Program-made: the position numbers and the translations under genes
Notes under the pieces: generated by a model
What the model was told of the DNA's origin: nothing
What the model saw: the letters and a program-made list of their open reading frames with translations, nothing else
Databases searched by the model: none
Shown here: one piece after another, positions 33,096-42,976 of the stretch
Layout of the letters: every line of letters begins with the position of its first letter
How positions within the stretch are numbered: position 1 is the first letter of the stretch
Assembly: GCA_026129095.1 (NCBI GenBank)
Contig: JAHCIT010000001.1
Span: 554,771 to 618,770 of the forward strand
From: Deltaproteobacteria bacterium
Lineage (GTDB): Bacteria > JAGRBM01 > JAHCIT01
Reading direction: 5' to 3'
Length of the DNA stretch: 64,000 nucleotides

Positions 33096-36000
33096 TCAGT
33101 CCCGAACGTGCGGGTGATACTCCTGGAGCGACATAACCGATACTGGCTCACACTTAAGAGCCCGAATCGCGGTCACCATCGCTGATGCAGCCGCCATGGT
33201 CGTGGCGTAGGGGACATTATACACCAAAGCTGTCCGGCGGATAGAGTAGGAATCGGCGATCGATTGAGTACCTGAACTGGTGTTAATGACGAGTGCCACA
33301 CGGCCTTTTTCGAGCCAGTCGACAATATGGGGACTCCCCTGAGCCACCTTGCTGACAGTTTCACATGAAACGCCATTTCCCTTGAGATATTCAGCAGTTC
33401 CATGTGTTGCGATGATGGAAAACCCGTTTTCCACAAGACCCTTCGCCACATCCAGCGCCTCGGCCTTGTCCTCATCCCGAACACTGATGAAAGCCAGTCC
33501 CGACGAAGGAATGTGTGTTCCAGCAGCGGCCTCGCCCTTCCAGAATGCACGGCCGAAATCCCGGTCGATTCCCATCACTTCGCCTGTCGATTTCATTTCC
33601 GGGCCAAGCATCGTATCAACACCGGGAAACTTGATGAACGGGAAAACGGACTCTTTAACGGCCACATGGCCAAACTCGGTGATTTCTTTCACCCCGAGAT
33701 CACGAATCGTCCTGCCGGCCATTACCCGAGCGCCCATCTTCGCCCACGGAACACCGGTCGCCTTCGCGACAAAGGGCACCGTGCGGGATGCCCGGGGATT
33801 CACTTCGAGTATATAGATATCTTCTCCCTGTACGGCCCATTGGACATTCATAAGCCCCACAACGCCCAGTTCCAATGCCAAGATCCGTGTCAGCCGCTGT
33901 ATCTCCTCCACGATTTTGGGGTTCAGCCGCATGGGAGGAATTGAACAGGCAGAATCGCCGGAATGCACACCTGCCTCTTCAATATGTTCCATTACACCGC
34001 AGATGACCGCTTCCGTGCGATCGGCCAAGCAGTCTACATCCACTTCGGTAGCGTCGTTCAGAAACCGGTCGATCAGTACCGGATGGTCCGGAGAAGCTAT
34101 CACGGCCCGTTCCATGTAGCTGAGAAGCGCCGCCTGGTCGTGGCATATCTCCATCGCCCGGCCACCCAGTACGTAGGATGGCCGCACCACCACCGGATAG
34201 CCAATCCGGCGAGCCGCCTGGAGCGCTTCCTCGGCACTGCGGGCGATGCCGTTCGGGGGCTGACGTATCTTCAGCTTGTCGACAAGTTTGGCGAACCGCT
34301 CACGGTCCTCAGCCATATCTATTACATCGGGTGGCGTACCAATGATCGGAACTCCCGCGTTACCAAGGGCTACAGACAGCTTGAGTGGCGTCTGGCCCCC
34401 GAACTGGACTATCACGCCCCAGGGCCTTTCCACGTTGACTATTTCAAGCACGTCCTCAAGCGTCAGCGGCTCAAAATACAACCGGTCAGATGTGTCATAA
34501 TCGGTTGAAACAGTCTCCGGGTTGCAGTTGATCATGATGGTCTCAAATCCGTCTTCACGTAACGCCATTGCCGCATGGACGCAGCAGTAGTCGAATTCAA
34601 TTCCCTGCCCAATCCGGTTTGGCCCACCGCCCAGAATCATCACCTTCTTCTTTCCTGTCGGCTGGGATTCGCACTCCTGCTCGTAAGTCGAATAGAGATA
34701 GGGGGTCTTTGCCTCGAACTCCGCAGCGCAGGTATCTACCCGCTTGTAAACCGGCCGGATGCCGTCGGCATGGCGGGCTTCACGGATTTCGGCTTCGGTA
34801 TAGCCCGTAAGCTTTCCAAGACGCCGGTCAGAAAACCCCATTTGCTTCAGCCGGCGGAGATCCCGGCCCCTAGGCAGGCTTCCCGACATAAGCTGTTTTT
34901 CAGTCTCGACAATCTCCCGGATGTTACGCAGAAACCACGGGTCAATCCTGGTGAGCTGATAAAGCTGATCATCACTGAGACCTTGCCGGATTGCCTCGGC
35001 CAAATACCACAGGCGATCGGCTCCCGGAATTCGAAGCTTTTCCTCCAGCAATGCACGATTCAGCGCACCGCTCGGAACCTCAAAACCGTAACGATCGATC
35101 TCCAGTGACCGGAGCGCCTTTTGCAGACTTTCCTTGAAGGTCCGGCCAATGGCCATCACCTCCCCCACCGATTTCATTTGGGTTGTAAGCGTGGCATCGG
35201 CAGCCGGGAATTTCTCGAACGTAAACCGTGGGACCTTGGTGACCACATAGTCGATCGTTGGCTCGAATGAGGCAGGTGTCACCTTCGTAATGTCATTGGG
35301 AATCTCGTCCAGCGAGTAACCCACAGCCAGCTTGGCCGCGATCTTTGCTATAGGGAACCCCGTCGCCTTTGAAGCAAGCGCCGAGGAGCGCGACACGCGG
35401 GGGTTCATCTCTACTACCACCAGGCGGCCCGTGCGGGGGTCAACAGCAAACTGGACATTTGATCCACCAGTGTCGACGCCTACCTCGCGAATAATGGCGA
35501 GCGCGGCATCACGCATGATCTGGTATTCCTTGTCGGTCAGCGTTTGTGCCGGAGCAATGGTAATCGAATCCCCAGTATGAACGCCCATCGGATCCAGATT
35601 TTCAATCGAACAGATGATGACGACGTTATCCTTCGTGTCACGCATTACCTCCAGTTCGTATTCCTTCCAGCCGAGTACACTTTCCTCGACCAGCGTTTCC
35701 GATACTGGCGACATGCGAAGGGCCGTTTCGAGCTTCTCCTGATACTCCTGTGCCGAATAGACGATACCGCCTCCCGATCCGCCCATTGTAAAGGCAGGCC
35801 GAAGGATCAGCGGGAACCCCAGCTCCGCAGCCGCTTTCATCCCCTCCTCGACGGTGCGCACCACATGACTTCGCGGCAAGTCCAAGCCGATCCGGATCAT
35901 GGCATCCTTGAATAGCTGGCGATCTTCGGCAGTCTCGATCGCTTTCAGGTTTGCGCCAATAAGCTCGCATTTGTATTTTTCCAGAACTCCACGCTTCGCT

Positions 36001-36305
36001 ACAGCGACAGCAGCATTCAGGGCTGTCTGGCCACCGACAGTGGGTAGCAGCGCGTCAGGACGTTCACGCGCAATAATCTGCTCTATTATTTCCGGAGTGA
36101 TCGGCTCGATATAGGTCCGCTGGGCCATTTCCGGATCGGTCATGATCGTGGCCGGATTCGAATTGACGAGAACAACTTCATACCCTTCTTCGCGTAGCGC
36201 CTTACATGCCTGGGTGCCCGAGTAGTCGAACTCACAAGCCTGGCCGATCACGATGGGACCAGACCCGATCAGCATGATCTTCTTGATATCAGTACGCTTG
36301 GGCAT
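33096..36305 (-). CDS. carB: Carbamoyl-phosphate synthase large subunit
   Basis: A full-length 1069-residue enzyme with two homologous ATP-grasp halves. The first contains [20 protein letters not shown] and [18 protein letters not shown]; the second contains [20 protein letters not shown] and the matching grasp motifs. The C-terminal MGS-type allosteric domain includes [15 protein letters not shown] and [10 protein letters not shown]. It makes carbamoyl phosphate from bicarbonate, ATP and ammonia delivered by CarA. The order is carA, unknown gene, carB, unlike the usual direct carA-carB arrangement. It is the last gene of the pyr block; greA lies 161 bases downstream. Confidence 0.97.
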   Translation of the reverse strand: MPKRTDIKKIMLIGSGPIVIGQACEFDYSGTQACKALREEGYEVVLVNSNPATIMTDPEMAQRTYIEPITPEIIEQIIARERPDALLPTVGGQTALNAAVAVAKRGVLEKYKCELIGANLKAIETAEDRQLFKDAMIRIGLDLPRSHVVRTVEEGMKAAAELGFPLILRPAFTMGGSGGGIVYSAQEYQEKLETALRMSPVSETLVEESVLGWKEYELEVMRDTKDNVVIICSIENLDPMGVHTGDSITIAPAQTLTDKEYQIMRDAALAIIREVGVDTGGSNVQFAVDPRTGRLVVVEMNPRVSRSSALASKATGFPIAKIAAKLAVGYSLDEIPNDITKVTPASFEPTIDYVVTKVPRFTFEKFPAADATLTTQMKSVGEVMAIGRTFKESLQKALRSLEIDRYGFEVPSGALNRALLEEKLRIPGADRLWYLAEAIRQGLSDDQLYQLTRIDPWFLRNIREIVETEKQLMSGSLPRGRDLRRLKQMGFSDRRLGKLTGYTEAEIREARHADGIRPVYKRVDTCAAEFEAKTPYLYSTYEQECESQPTGKKKVMILGGGPNRIGQGIEFDYCCVHAAMALREDGFETIMINCNPETVSTDYDTSDRLYFEPLTLEDVLEIVNVERPWGVIVQFGGQTPLKLSVALGNAGVPIIGTPPDVIDMAEDRERFAKLVDKLKIRQPPNGIARSAEEALQAARRIGYPVVVRPSYVLGGRAMEICHDQAALLSYMERAVIASPDHPVLIDRFLNDATEVDVDCLADRTEAVICGVMEHIEEAGVHSGDSACSIPPMRLNPKIVEEIQRLTRILALELGVVGLMNVQWAVQGEDIYILEVNPRASRTVPFVAKATGVPWAKMGARVMAGRTIRDLGVKEITEFGHVAVKESVFPFIKFPGVDTMLGPEMKSTGEVMGIDRDFGRAFWKGEAAAGTHIPSSGLAFISVRDEDKAEALDVAKGLVENGFSIIATHGTAEYLKGNGVSCETVSKVAQGSPHIVDWLEKGRVALVINTSSGTQSIADSYSIRRTALVYNVPYATTMAAASAMVTAIRALKCEPVSVMSLQEYHPHVRD

Positions 36306-36342
36306 ATTTCTTCGGGCTCCTCAATATCGTCCAGTGAATGCT

Positions 36343-37017
36343 TCAGGCCACTAGCCTTGAAAGTCCTTCGCGGTAAATCACTTCCGGAGACAGCTTGCGG
36401 TACCGGGCCGCACGGACCCACATCCGCTCCAGTGCCAGCCGGAGTGGATCGAAACGGTCGCGGGCCAGTCCATCAGTACGCTTTTCCTTTTTGGCAGCCT
36501 TCAGCTCCCGTTTACGGATTTTTTTCACCGTATTTAGAACCAGCTCACGGGTTTCTGGCGTATGGATGAAAACTCCGCCGAGCATCACTACCTCACCATT
36601 CCAGGTGGCAACTATCGCCTGGAGTACGTCTCCCTTTTCCAGGCGTGGAACATTCAGTAGCGGTATCTTGAAGGAGGTTTCGTGCCAGATATCCTCCATC
36701 TCGACTGCTTCGTTTTTCAGTTTCTTCACTAGCCAGACCGACCGTCTGATATTGTCAATTCCCTTCCAGGGTGCATCCGGTGGAGCATTCTCGACTGCCC
36801 GGTCGTAGAGCGTACGGCCATCACCATCACGCTGGCAGAAGATCAAATCTTCAAGAAAAAGATTCAGCCACTGGTCGAATCCGGGCTCGTCATCGTGCAT
36901 CTCACCAATGGTTTGGGAGAACGATTTTCGGGCATCAGCCACCCCCTGCGTTCCGAGCCTCTCGGTAAGCAGTGCGGCAAGTGCCTCATGGGCCTGCTGG
37001 AAAGCCTCGACTGTCAC
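36343..37017 (-). CDS. Unknown 224-residue protein between carA and carB
   Basis: I do not recognise the family. It starts as ATGA at the carA stop, so it is translated in coupling with carA, and ends 37 bases before carB. It begins with a helical segment ([21 protein letters not shown]), then [16 protein letters not shown], a middle part ([39 protein letters not shown]), and ends with a basic helical tail [16 protein letters not shown] and [23 protein letters not shown]. No membrane segment or metal motif is evident. The position in a pyrimidine operon hints at a link, or merely coexpression; nothing in the sequence decides this. Confidence 0.8.
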   Translation of the reverse strand: MTVEAFQQAHEALAALLTERLGTQGVADARKSFSQTIGEMHDDEPGFDQWLNLFLEDLIFCQRDGDGRTLYDRAVENAPPDAPWKGIDNIRRSVWLVKKLKNEAVEMEDIWHETSFKIPLLNVPRLEKGDVLQAIVATWNGEVVMLGGVFIHTPETRELVLNTVKKIRKRELKAAKKEKRTDGLARDRFDPLRLALERMWVRAARYRKLSPEVIYREGLSRLVA

Positions 37018-38144
37018 TGGCGTTCGATCAGTTTCCGGAACCGCCCGAACAGGTAGTTCGCATCATGCGGTCCGGGAGATGCCTCCGGATGATACTGGAC
37101 ACAAAAAACCGGCAGAGACACATGCTCAAGTCCCTCGACGGTCTGGTCATTCAGGTTGACGTGCGAGATCCGGAAGCCCTTGTCCAGAACAGACTCCTCC
37201 TTCACTGCAAAGCCATGATTCTGCGAGGTAATCTCTACCTTGCGGGTGTATAGATCCATTACCGGCTGATTCCCCCCCCGATGCCCGAACTTGAGTTTGT
37301 AGGTAGAGCCGCCCACCGAAAGAGCCAGCATCTGGTGGCCAAGGCAAATACCAAAAATTGGCACTTTTCCAAGAAGTGACGAAACCGTTTCATATGCATA
37401 CGGCACAGCCTCAGGATCGCCGGGACCATTCGACAGGAAAATACCATCTGGCTTCAAAGCTAGTGCTTCGGCAGCCTGCGTCGCAGCGGGGACGACCGTT
37501 ACCCGCATGCCGGAATCGACCATACCGCGCAGGATGTTGCGCTTGATACCGAAGTCATAGGCCACCACGTGAAAGTCTGTCCTGACATTCTTGAACCCCT
37601 CGCCACGGACCCAGGATCCCTCCTTCCATTCGTAGCGGCTTGTGCAGGTGACATCCTTTACCAGATCCCGGCCCACAAGTGGCGGTGCAGCCTTGGCCTT
37701 GGCAACCAGTGATTCCCGGCTGCTGTCGATGGTTGAAATCAGACCCATTTGGGCGCCGACAGTCCGGATATGCTTGACCAGCGCACGTGTGTCGATTCCG
37801 CTTATTCCCACTACCCCTGCCTGCTCCAGAAATGAGCCCAGCGTATTTCGTGCGCGGAAATTTGATGGCTGCTCGTAATATTCCTTCACAATGAATCCGC
37901 TGCACTGGACCCGGTCCGATTCCATGTCCTCGGGGTTGACGCCTACATTGCCGATCTGCGGGCAGGTCATGGCAATGATCTGTCCACGGTAAGACGGATC
38001 AGTCAGGATTTCCTGGTAACCCGACAGTGAGGTATTAAAAACGACCTCTCCGAAAGACTCCCCGGTAGCGCCAAACTGCTCGCCTTCGAAAAAAGTTCCA
38101 TCGGCCAGCGCCAGATATGCAGCCCCCCGTTTCATGGCTGCCAT
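37014..38144 (-). CDS. carA: Carbamoyl-phosphate synthase small subunit (glutamine amidotransferase)
   Basis: A 376-residue subunit that splits glutamine and passes ammonia to CarB. The catalytic triad is seen as Cys in FGICLGHQM and His/Glu in [12 protein letters not shown]. The N-terminal domain begins [17 protein letters not shown] and includes [21 protein letters not shown] chose the ATG at 38144 because GGAGGA lies 8 bases upstream; the ATG at 38135 is the other candidate. It overlaps pyrC by 13 bases and the unknown 224-residue gene by 4. Confidence 0.96.
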   Translation of the reverse strand: MAAMKRGAAYLALADGTFFEGEQFGATGESFGEVVFNTSLSGYQEILTDPSYRGQIIAMTCPQIGNVGVNPEDMESDRVQCSGFIVKEYYEQPSNFRARNTLGSFLEQAGVVGISGIDTRALVKHIRTVGAQMGLISTIDSSRESLVAKAKAAPPLVGRDLVKDVTCTSRYEWKEGSWVRGEGFKNVRTDFHVVAYDFGIKRNILRGMVDSGMRVTVVPAATQAAEALALKPDGIFLSNGPGDPEAVPYAYETVSSLLGKVPIFGICLGHQMLALSVGGSTYKLKFGHRGGNQPVMDLYTRKVEITSQNHGFAVKEESVLDKGFRISHVNLNDQTVEGLEHVSLPVFCVQYHPEASPGPHDANYLFGRFRKLIERQ

Positions 38145-39421
38145 ACCTTGCGTCCTCCCCGGTAAAGTCCTTTCACTCGACCTCTCACCTCCCACCCGTC
38201 GAACGGGCAGTTACGGCTCTTCGACTGGAATGTCCCCGCGTCAATGCGATACCGCTCCTCTGGGTCGAGAATTACGACATCAGCAACAGCTCCCTTACGA
38301 AGGGTGCCGCAATCCAGACCCAGTGCGCGAGCCGGACCGACAGTAAACAGTTCGACCAGGCGGCTCAGCTTAAGCTCGTTCTCATGGACCAGCTTCATCA
38401 TTACAGGAAAAGCGGTTTCGAGTCCGATCACGCCTGGTGGTGCAAGATCAAAATCCCGCGCCTTTTCATCCAGCGAGTGCGGTGCATGGTCGGTAGCAAT
38501 GCAGTCGATCGTTCCATCACGGATTGCCTCACGCAACGCTGCCTGATCAAGCATTGTCCTGAGCGGCGGATTCATCTTGGCATTGGTGTTGTATCCGACA
38601 ACGGCCCGTTCATCGAGCACGAGATTGTGCGGTGTCACTTCAGCTGTCACCCTTACGCCCCGCTCCTTGGCCTCCCGGATTATTTTCACAGCCTGGGCAG
38701 TGGTTACATGGGCCACATGCAGCCGTGCACCTGTCAGACCGGCCAGCATGGTGTCCCGGAAAGTTATGATATTTTCACCGACAGCCGGCCGGCCCCGGAT
38801 TCCGAGTCGAGTGGAGAGTGCCCCCTCATTCATCGACCCTTCGCCGCACAGGCATTCGTCTTCGGCATGGGTAATGACCGGAATGTCGAACCCGCGTGCG
38901 TACTCCAGAGCCCGGCGGAACAGATCTGCATCCATCACGCAGCGGCCGTCGTCGGAAACAGCCACGGCACCTGCTGCCACCATTGAACCAATCTCGGCCA
39001 GCCGCTTGCCCTCAAGACCCACCGTTACCGCACCGATCGGTTTCACATCCACCAATCCGACCAGCCGTGCCCGATCCTGGATGTAACGGGTGATACTCAC
39101 GCTGTCGTTGACTGGCCGCGTATTGGCCATGCAGCAGACTGTTCCAAAGCCGCCAGCAGCAGCAGCCCGCGATCCGCTTTCGATATCTTCCTTGTATTCC
39201 TGTCCAGGATCACGGAAGTGGACATGAACATCCACAAACGCCGGGGCGACAACAAATCCGGAAAGATCGTCGAGCTCATAGCCCGGCGGGCTTTTCCCCA
39301 GGCCCCCTTGAACAATATCCCTTACACGGCCGTCTTCGATCAGAATGTCTGCCGGGCCATCAATCCCCTGGCTTGGATCCACAAGCCGCGCATTTTTAAG
39401 GTGAAGTGGTGCCAGCGCCAT
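38132..39421 (-). CDS. pyrC: Dihydroorotase, multifunctional-type (PyrC)
   Basis: A 429-residue zinc amidohydrolase of the longer type I class. [12 protein letters not shown] supplies the HxH metal ligands and VITHAEDE and HVAHVT further ligands; the bridging residue in this class is often a carboxylated lysine or an aspartate. [12 protein letters not shown] is the conserved C-terminal metal site. It closes carbamoyl aspartate to dihydroorotate. GGGAG lies 7 bases before the ATG. It lies 2 bases after pyrB and overlaps carA by 13 bases, within the pyr operon. No pyrD, pyrE or pyrF gene is here. Confidence 0.95.
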   Translation of the reverse strand: MALAPLHLKNARLVDPSQGIDGPADILIEDGRVRDIVQGGLGKSPPGYELDDLSGFVVAPAFVDVHVHFRDPGQEYKEDIESGSRAAAAGGFGTVCCMANTRPVNDSVSITRYIQDRARLVGLVDVKPIGAVTVGLEGKRLAEIGSMVAAGAVAVSDDGRCVMDADLFRRALEYARGFDIPVITHAEDECLCGEGSMNEGALSTRLGIRGRPAVGENIITFRDTMLAGLTGARLHVAHVTTAQAVKIIREAKERGVRVTAEVTPHNLVLDERAVVGYNTNAKMNPPLRTMLDQAALREAIRDGTIDCIATDHAPHSLDEKARDFDLAPPGVIGLETAFPVMMKLVHENELKLSRLVELFTVGPARALGLDCGTLRKGAVADVVILDPEERYRIDAGTFQSKSRNCPFDGWEVRGRVKGLYRGGRKVWQP

Positions 39422-39423
39422 AT

Positions 39424-40377
39424 TCAGGCTCCCACCCGGATTGCATCCGGCCCCCGGTTCAGAAGGTACAAAACGGCCATTCGGGTCGCGACGCCATTTT
39501 CCACCTGCGGCAGAACAACCGAACTTTTGCCGTCCACCACATCGGAGCTGATTTCAAGCCCCCGGTTAACCGGTCCGGGATGCATCACAATGGTGTCTTT
39601 CCGGGCCATCGCCAGCCGCTTGCTGTTCAGACAGTAAAATCGTGCATACTCGCCTTCACTCGGGAAAAGCGAACGCCCAATCCGCTCCAGCTGGATACGG
39701 AGCATCATCACGACATCCGCTTTCGGAAGGGCCTCATCCAGCCGGTTGTAAACCTCGACTGGATATTCAGCATCGCTGCCGATACCAGCCGGGATCAGTG
39801 TGCCGGGTCCAGCCACCATGACCTTGGCCCCCAGCTTATTCAGGCCATAGATATTAGACCGGGCCACGCGGGAGTGGGCAATGTCTCCCACAATCAGGAC
39901 ATTCAATCCATCGAACCGGCCGAACCGTTCGCGGATTGTCATGATATCCAGAAGTGACTGGGTTGGGTGCTCATGCCAGCCGTCACCGGCATTTACGACG
40001 CTGGCATCCACCATACGGGCCAGCCGTTCGGCGGCCCCCGACTGCGGATGGCGGAGCACCACATAATCCACCTGCATCGCTTCGAGATTCCTGACCGTGT
40101 CGAGCAGGGTTTCTCCCTTGGTGAGTGAAGAAGCGTCGGCTGATACGGTAATGGTATCGGCCGAAAGCCGCTTGGCAGCCAGATCAAAACTGGTGCGGGT
40201 ACGGGTTGAGGCCTCAAGAAACAGCGTTACGACAGTCTTTCCCTGAAGCGGAGGCACCCTTTTCCGGTCACGGCGGAGAATCTGCTTCATCGAATCAGCC
40301 GTATCGAGGATCATGATGATCTCCTCGGCCGAGAGTGAATCAATTGAAACGAGATCCTTGCGCTGGAAGCCCTTCAC
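39424..40377 (-). CDS. pyrB: Aspartate carbamoyltransferase catalytic subunit
   Basis: A 317-residue transcarbamoylase. EASTRTRTSFDLAAKRL is the carbamoyl-phosphate site, HPTQSLLDIMTI carries the conserved His-Pro-Thr-Gln, and VMHPGPVNRGLEIS the aspartate-domain signature. It forms carbamoyl aspartate from CarAB product and aspartate. No regulatory pyrI gene is found, which fits regulation at the RNA level through PyrR, as in Bacillus. It overlaps pyrR by 4 bases. Confidence 0.96.
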   Translation of the reverse strand: MKGFQRKDLVSIDSLSAEEIIMILDTADSMKQILRRDRKRVPPLQGKTVVTLFLEASTRTRTSFDLAAKRLSADTITVSADASSLTKGETLLDTVRNLEAMQVDYVVLRHPQSGAAERLARMVDASVVNAGDGWHEHPTQSLLDIMTIRERFGRFDGLNVLIVGDIAHSRVARSNIYGLNKLGAKVMVAGPGTLIPAGIGSDAEYPVEVYNRLDEALPKADVVMMLRIQLERIGRSLFPSEGEYARFYCLNSKRLAMARKDTIVMHPGPVNRGLEISSDVVDGKSSVVLPQVENGVATRMAVLYLLNRGPDAIRVGA

Positions 40378-40937
40378 TCGCGGACCTCCCGGCTCACCAG
40401 ATCAAGCTGGTCAATGCCCTCTTCTTCCTTGAGAGAAAGCTTAACAGTCTCATCCTTGCGGGTAGGCTGATTGCGGCCAACATAGTCAGGCCGAATGGGC
40501 AGTTCCCGGTGTCCCCGGTCGACCAGAACAGCCAATTCAATCCGCCGCGGACGGCCAAGATCGGTAATTGCTCCCAGTGCAGCTCGCACCGTGCGGCCGG
40601 TGAACAGTACGTCGTCTACCAGTACGATCCTGTACCCTGATACATCAAAATCGACCTGTGTTGCGTTCAGGACACGCCGGTCGCTGAGAGTATCCAGATC
40701 GTCACGGTACAGGGTGATATCCAGTTCACCTACCGGCACCGGTGTCTTGGCAGCGGTAATCTCCGTGGCGAGTTTCGCCAGACGGGCGGCCAGATGAACA
40801 CCACGTGTACGGATTCCAATAAAGGCGAGTGGTGCTTCGTCCGCCTGCTCGACGATCTCGTGGGCGATGCGAGTAAGCGCCCGCCGGATACCAGCTTCAT
40901 CCAGCAAAAGTGTCCGTGTTTCCCGTGCCTGTGTCAC
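40374..40937 (-). CDS. pyrR: PyrR bifunctional pyrimidine regulator / uracil phosphoribosyltransferase
   Basis: A 187-residue type I phosphoribosyltransferase fold. The PRPP signature is VLVDDVLFTGRTVRAAL, and LFIGIRTRGVHLAARL-like residues (FIGIRTRGVHLA) match the family. In Firmicutes PyrR binds a conserved loop in pyr leader RNAs when UMP is high and causes termination; it may also be a weak uracil phosphoribosyltransferase. The start is GTG with GGAAGGA 7 bases upstream. Upstream sequence bears a PyrR-binding-like loop and a terminator, so autoregulation of the operon is strongly suggested. Confidence 0.94.
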   Translation of the reverse strand: MTQARETRTLLLDEAGIRRALTRIAHEIVEQADEAPLAFIGIRTRGVHLAARLAKLATEITAAKTPVPVGELDITLYRDDLDTLSDRRVLNATQVDFDVSGYRIVLVDDVLFTGRTVRAALGAITDLGRPRRIELAVLVDRGHRELPIRPDYVGRNQPTRKDETVKLSLKEEEGIDQLDLVSREVRE

Positions 40938-40964
40938 AAACGGAATCCTTCCATGATAGCAGGC

Positions 40965-40997
40965 AAAAAAAAGCCGGCTTGCGGGAGCAGCCGGGGC
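40965..40997 (-). terminator. Leader terminator upstream of pyrR (attenuator)
   Basis: On the minus strand CCGGCT (40989-40994) pairs with AGCCGG (40974-40979) across a 9-base loop, followed by a C and eight T. It ends 27 bases before the pyrR start codon, so it terminates the leader, not a gene. Its 5' arm, CCCGGC, is complementary to GCCGGG inside the upstream PyrR-type loop (41038-41043), a candidate antiterminator. Confidence 0.8.
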
Positions 40998-41032
40998 GGC
41001 AAGTGGCGGTCAATGTGCTTCAATTTCGTAGA

Positions 41033-41082
41033 ACCTTCCCGGCCTCTCTGGACCGCGTTAAAGAGTTCAACCGCGAGAAGGT
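41033..41082 (-). promoter_or_regulatory. PyrR-binding (anti-antiterminator) loop in pyr leader
   Basis: The minus strand reads GGTCCAGAGAGGCC at 41054-41041, matching the PyrR-binding core, whose Bacillus consensus is ARUCCNGNGAGGYU, except at the flanking pairs (G for A and C for U, which can still pair). Flanking ACCTTC and GAAGGT (41082-41077 and 41038-41033) could close the lower stem. When PyrR with UMP binds, this loop would sequester GCCGGG, leaving the terminator free to form. The consensus is recalled from Bacillus; binding is inferred. Confidence 0.75.
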
Positions 41083-41109
41083 ATAGAGACACGGGGGCCC
41101 CGAGGTCAA
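41080..41109 (-). promoter_or_regulatory. Candidate pyr promoter
   Basis: TTGACC (41109-41104) and TATACC (41085-41080) lie 18 bases apart on the minus strand, just upstream of the PyrR-type loop. Transcription would begin near 41073. The -10 overlaps the outer end of the proposed lower stem, so either the stem is shorter or the promoter lies elsewhere. Confidence 0.5.
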
Positions 41110-41144
41110 CCAGCCGGGTAGAATTATCACAGAATGTTGCAGGA

Positions 41145-41465
41145 TCAGGGTTTTCTGGTGGCTTCGGCTACCCAAGCGATATACTTCGGAGAAACCGACG
41201 AAGGCTCCAGTTCGACGATTTCCGGGAGTTCATAGGGATGAAGCGCTTCGAGTTGTGACTTCAGAGTATCCACCCGGTCAGCGAGCGTCTTTATCACAAG
41301 CAGCCATTCAGGTTCCTTTTCCACCCTGTCCTTCCAGCGGTAGACCGAGAAGGCGGCCGGCACGACGCTGACACAAGCAGCAAGTTTTTCCGCCACGAGT
41401 GTTTCCGCCAGTTTGCCAGCGGCCGCTTCACTGCCAACCGTAGTAAGAACAATGCGAAGGTCCAT
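41145..41465 (-). CDS. cutA: CutA1-type divalent-cation tolerance protein
   Basis: A 106-residue protein of the CutA1 family, a ferredoxin-like trimer. LAACVSVVPAAFSVYRWKDRVEKEPEWLL (split over residues 28-56) and LHPYELPEIVELEPSS match it well. The family was linked to copper tolerance in E. coli, but its molecular role is unclear. Soluble, with no signal. Downstream on the same strand is the pyr leader (207 bases). Confidence 0.94.
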   Translation of the reverse strand: MDLRIVLTTVGSEAAAGKLAETLVAEKLAACVSVVPAAFSVYRWKDRVEKEPEWLLVIKTLADRVDTLKSQLEALHPYELPEIVELEPSSVSPKYIAWVAEATRKP

Positions 41466-41492
41466 CTGCTTCCACTCCGGAAACTGCCATCA

Positions 41493-42965
41493 TCAAGGCT
41501 GCCAGGCCGGACTACCGCCCGGCGCCCAGGTTTCCTGGCTCCCTTCGACCAGGATAGCATTATGACGGAAATAAATACCCCGGGCGGGGATTCGGAGCTC
41601 AATCACATGAGAACCCGGCTCCAGCTCGATGGTTTGTGATCCAGCAACTGTGCCGACAAACTTCCCCGACACATAGAGTTCTGCCAGTTCCGGAGCGACG
41701 ACTTCGACAACGGCTGGTTTTCGGGGTACCGGCATTACCGGTGGCAGGATTTTCAGCTGCTCTCCTCCCATTACAGTCCCAACATCTCCTGAGCCGGGTT
41801 CCCGGCTTTCTGTTTCCCACGGCGCGTACCAGAGAAAATTTTCGTGAGACCAGGCGAGAATCGCGGAAACAACGATCGTCACCAGAACAAGCGCACTCCG
41901 GAAACTCCGGGATTTTTCCTCGCGCCGATCCGTCTCATACCTCGGTGAGGTCATTACTGGCGTCGCTTCACCCCACAATAACGGCAGTGACTCCAGGCCT
42001 TCTGTTACCGGCCGAACCGCTTCTTCAGCCGCCTGGATGTCATGGATTCGGTCTTTCCATAGCGCCGTTACATCAGCGCCAGACTGTGCGGCTGGCCATG
42101 CTCTCTCCAGCCCGTCAAGAAATGACCGCGGCACCGGAGGCCTCATATCCGGAGAAGCCGCCAGCAATGTTTCAAAGAAAACACGGCCGGGGAGTTCTGG
42201 CGGCAGGGGTGGAGGCCCCTTGCGATCACGAAGTGCGGATAGCTGCCTGGCAGTGTCAGGCTCGAACCCCGGGACATTACCGGTAACGAGTTCAACTGCT
42301 ATCAGTCCTAACGCGTAAAGATCGCCTGTGGGTCCAAATGCTTCACCTCGGACCACTTCTGGTGGCAGGTAGGCAAGACGCCCCTTGAGGACGCCTGTCT
42401 CCGTGGCAAGCCGTGAATCTGAACTTTTGGCGATTCCAAAATCGACGACATGAACCCGGCCATTTTCATCAATGACAATGTTTTCCGGTGAAAGGTCACG
42501 GTGATAGAGCGGTGCAGCGCGACCGCTTTCATCTTCAAGCCCAGACAGGTAGTCCAGAACACCAGCTACTTCCCGGATTAGTCCGAATACTTCCGGCAGG
42601 GAAAACGGCCGTGCCTTCCCTCCCTCCACCTGGCGTATCAGTGCCCGCAGGGATACCCCCCGCACCCATTCCATTACGATCACCGGCGGTTCCAGGCTGT
42701 CCAGGAGTCCGTAAACGACAGGAATAGCGGGATGGCGGAGCCTCCCAGCGAGCCTGGCTTCTTCGATAAACAGGGCGCGATGGGTGGAATCCTTCGCCAG
42801 GGCTGGCAGAAGCCGTTTGAGCACAACCGGACGCGTCAGGGAACCGGACAACTGCTCGGCAAGGAACAGCTCCGACATACCGCCGACGCTCAGGCGCCGC
42901 ACCAGCCGGTAACGGACCCGATCGCCAATTTCGACCATCATTTCTTGATTCCAGCCGGAGGCCAC
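41493..42965 (-). CDS. Hanks-type Ser/Thr protein kinase with C-terminal PEGA-like domain
   Basis: A 490-residue kinase. A glycine loop (RRLSVGGMSELFLA), Lys50, Glu69, HRDLSPEN (155-162, catalytic Asp157) and DFG (175-177) are all present, so it should be active. The HRDLSPEN form is frequent in deltaproteobacterial kinases. After the kinase domain come a linker, one membrane segment near residues 353-371 (SALVLVTIVVSAILAW), and a periplasmic end resembling PEGA repeats (LYVSGKFVGTVAGSQTIEL). The start is GTG at 42965; an ATG at 42941 is also possible. The PP2C gene lies 11 bases upstream, giving a kinase-phosphatase pair. Confidence 0.9.
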   Translation of the reverse strand: MASGWNQEMMVEIGDRVRYRLVRRLSVGGMSELFLAEQLSGSLTRPVVLKRLLPALAKDSTHRALFIEEARLAGRLRHPAIPVVYGLLDSLEPPVIVMEWVRGVSLRALIRQVEGGKARPFSLPEVFGLIREVAGVLDYLSGLEDESGRAAPLYHRDLSPENIVIDENGRVHVVDFGIAKSSDSRLATETGVLKGRLAYLPPEVVRGEAFGPTGDLYALGLIAVELVTGNVPGFEPDTARQLSALRDRKGPPPLPPELPGRVFFETLLAASPDMRPPVPRSFLDGLERAWPAAQSGADVTALWKDRIHDIQAAEEAVRPVTEGLESLPLLWGEATPVMTSPRYETDRREEKSRSFRSALVLVTIVVSAILAWSHENFLWYAPWETESREPGSGDVGTVMGGEQLKILPPVMPVPRKPAVVEVVAPELAELYVSGKFVGTVAGSQTIELEPGSHVIELRIPARGIYFRHNAILVEGSQETWAPGGSPAWQP

Positions 42966-42976
42966 ATCCGTCGGCC

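Noticed and set aside
33402-33944. Plus-strand frames opposite carB
   Set aside because: Antisense to a well-conserved gene; no independent signal.
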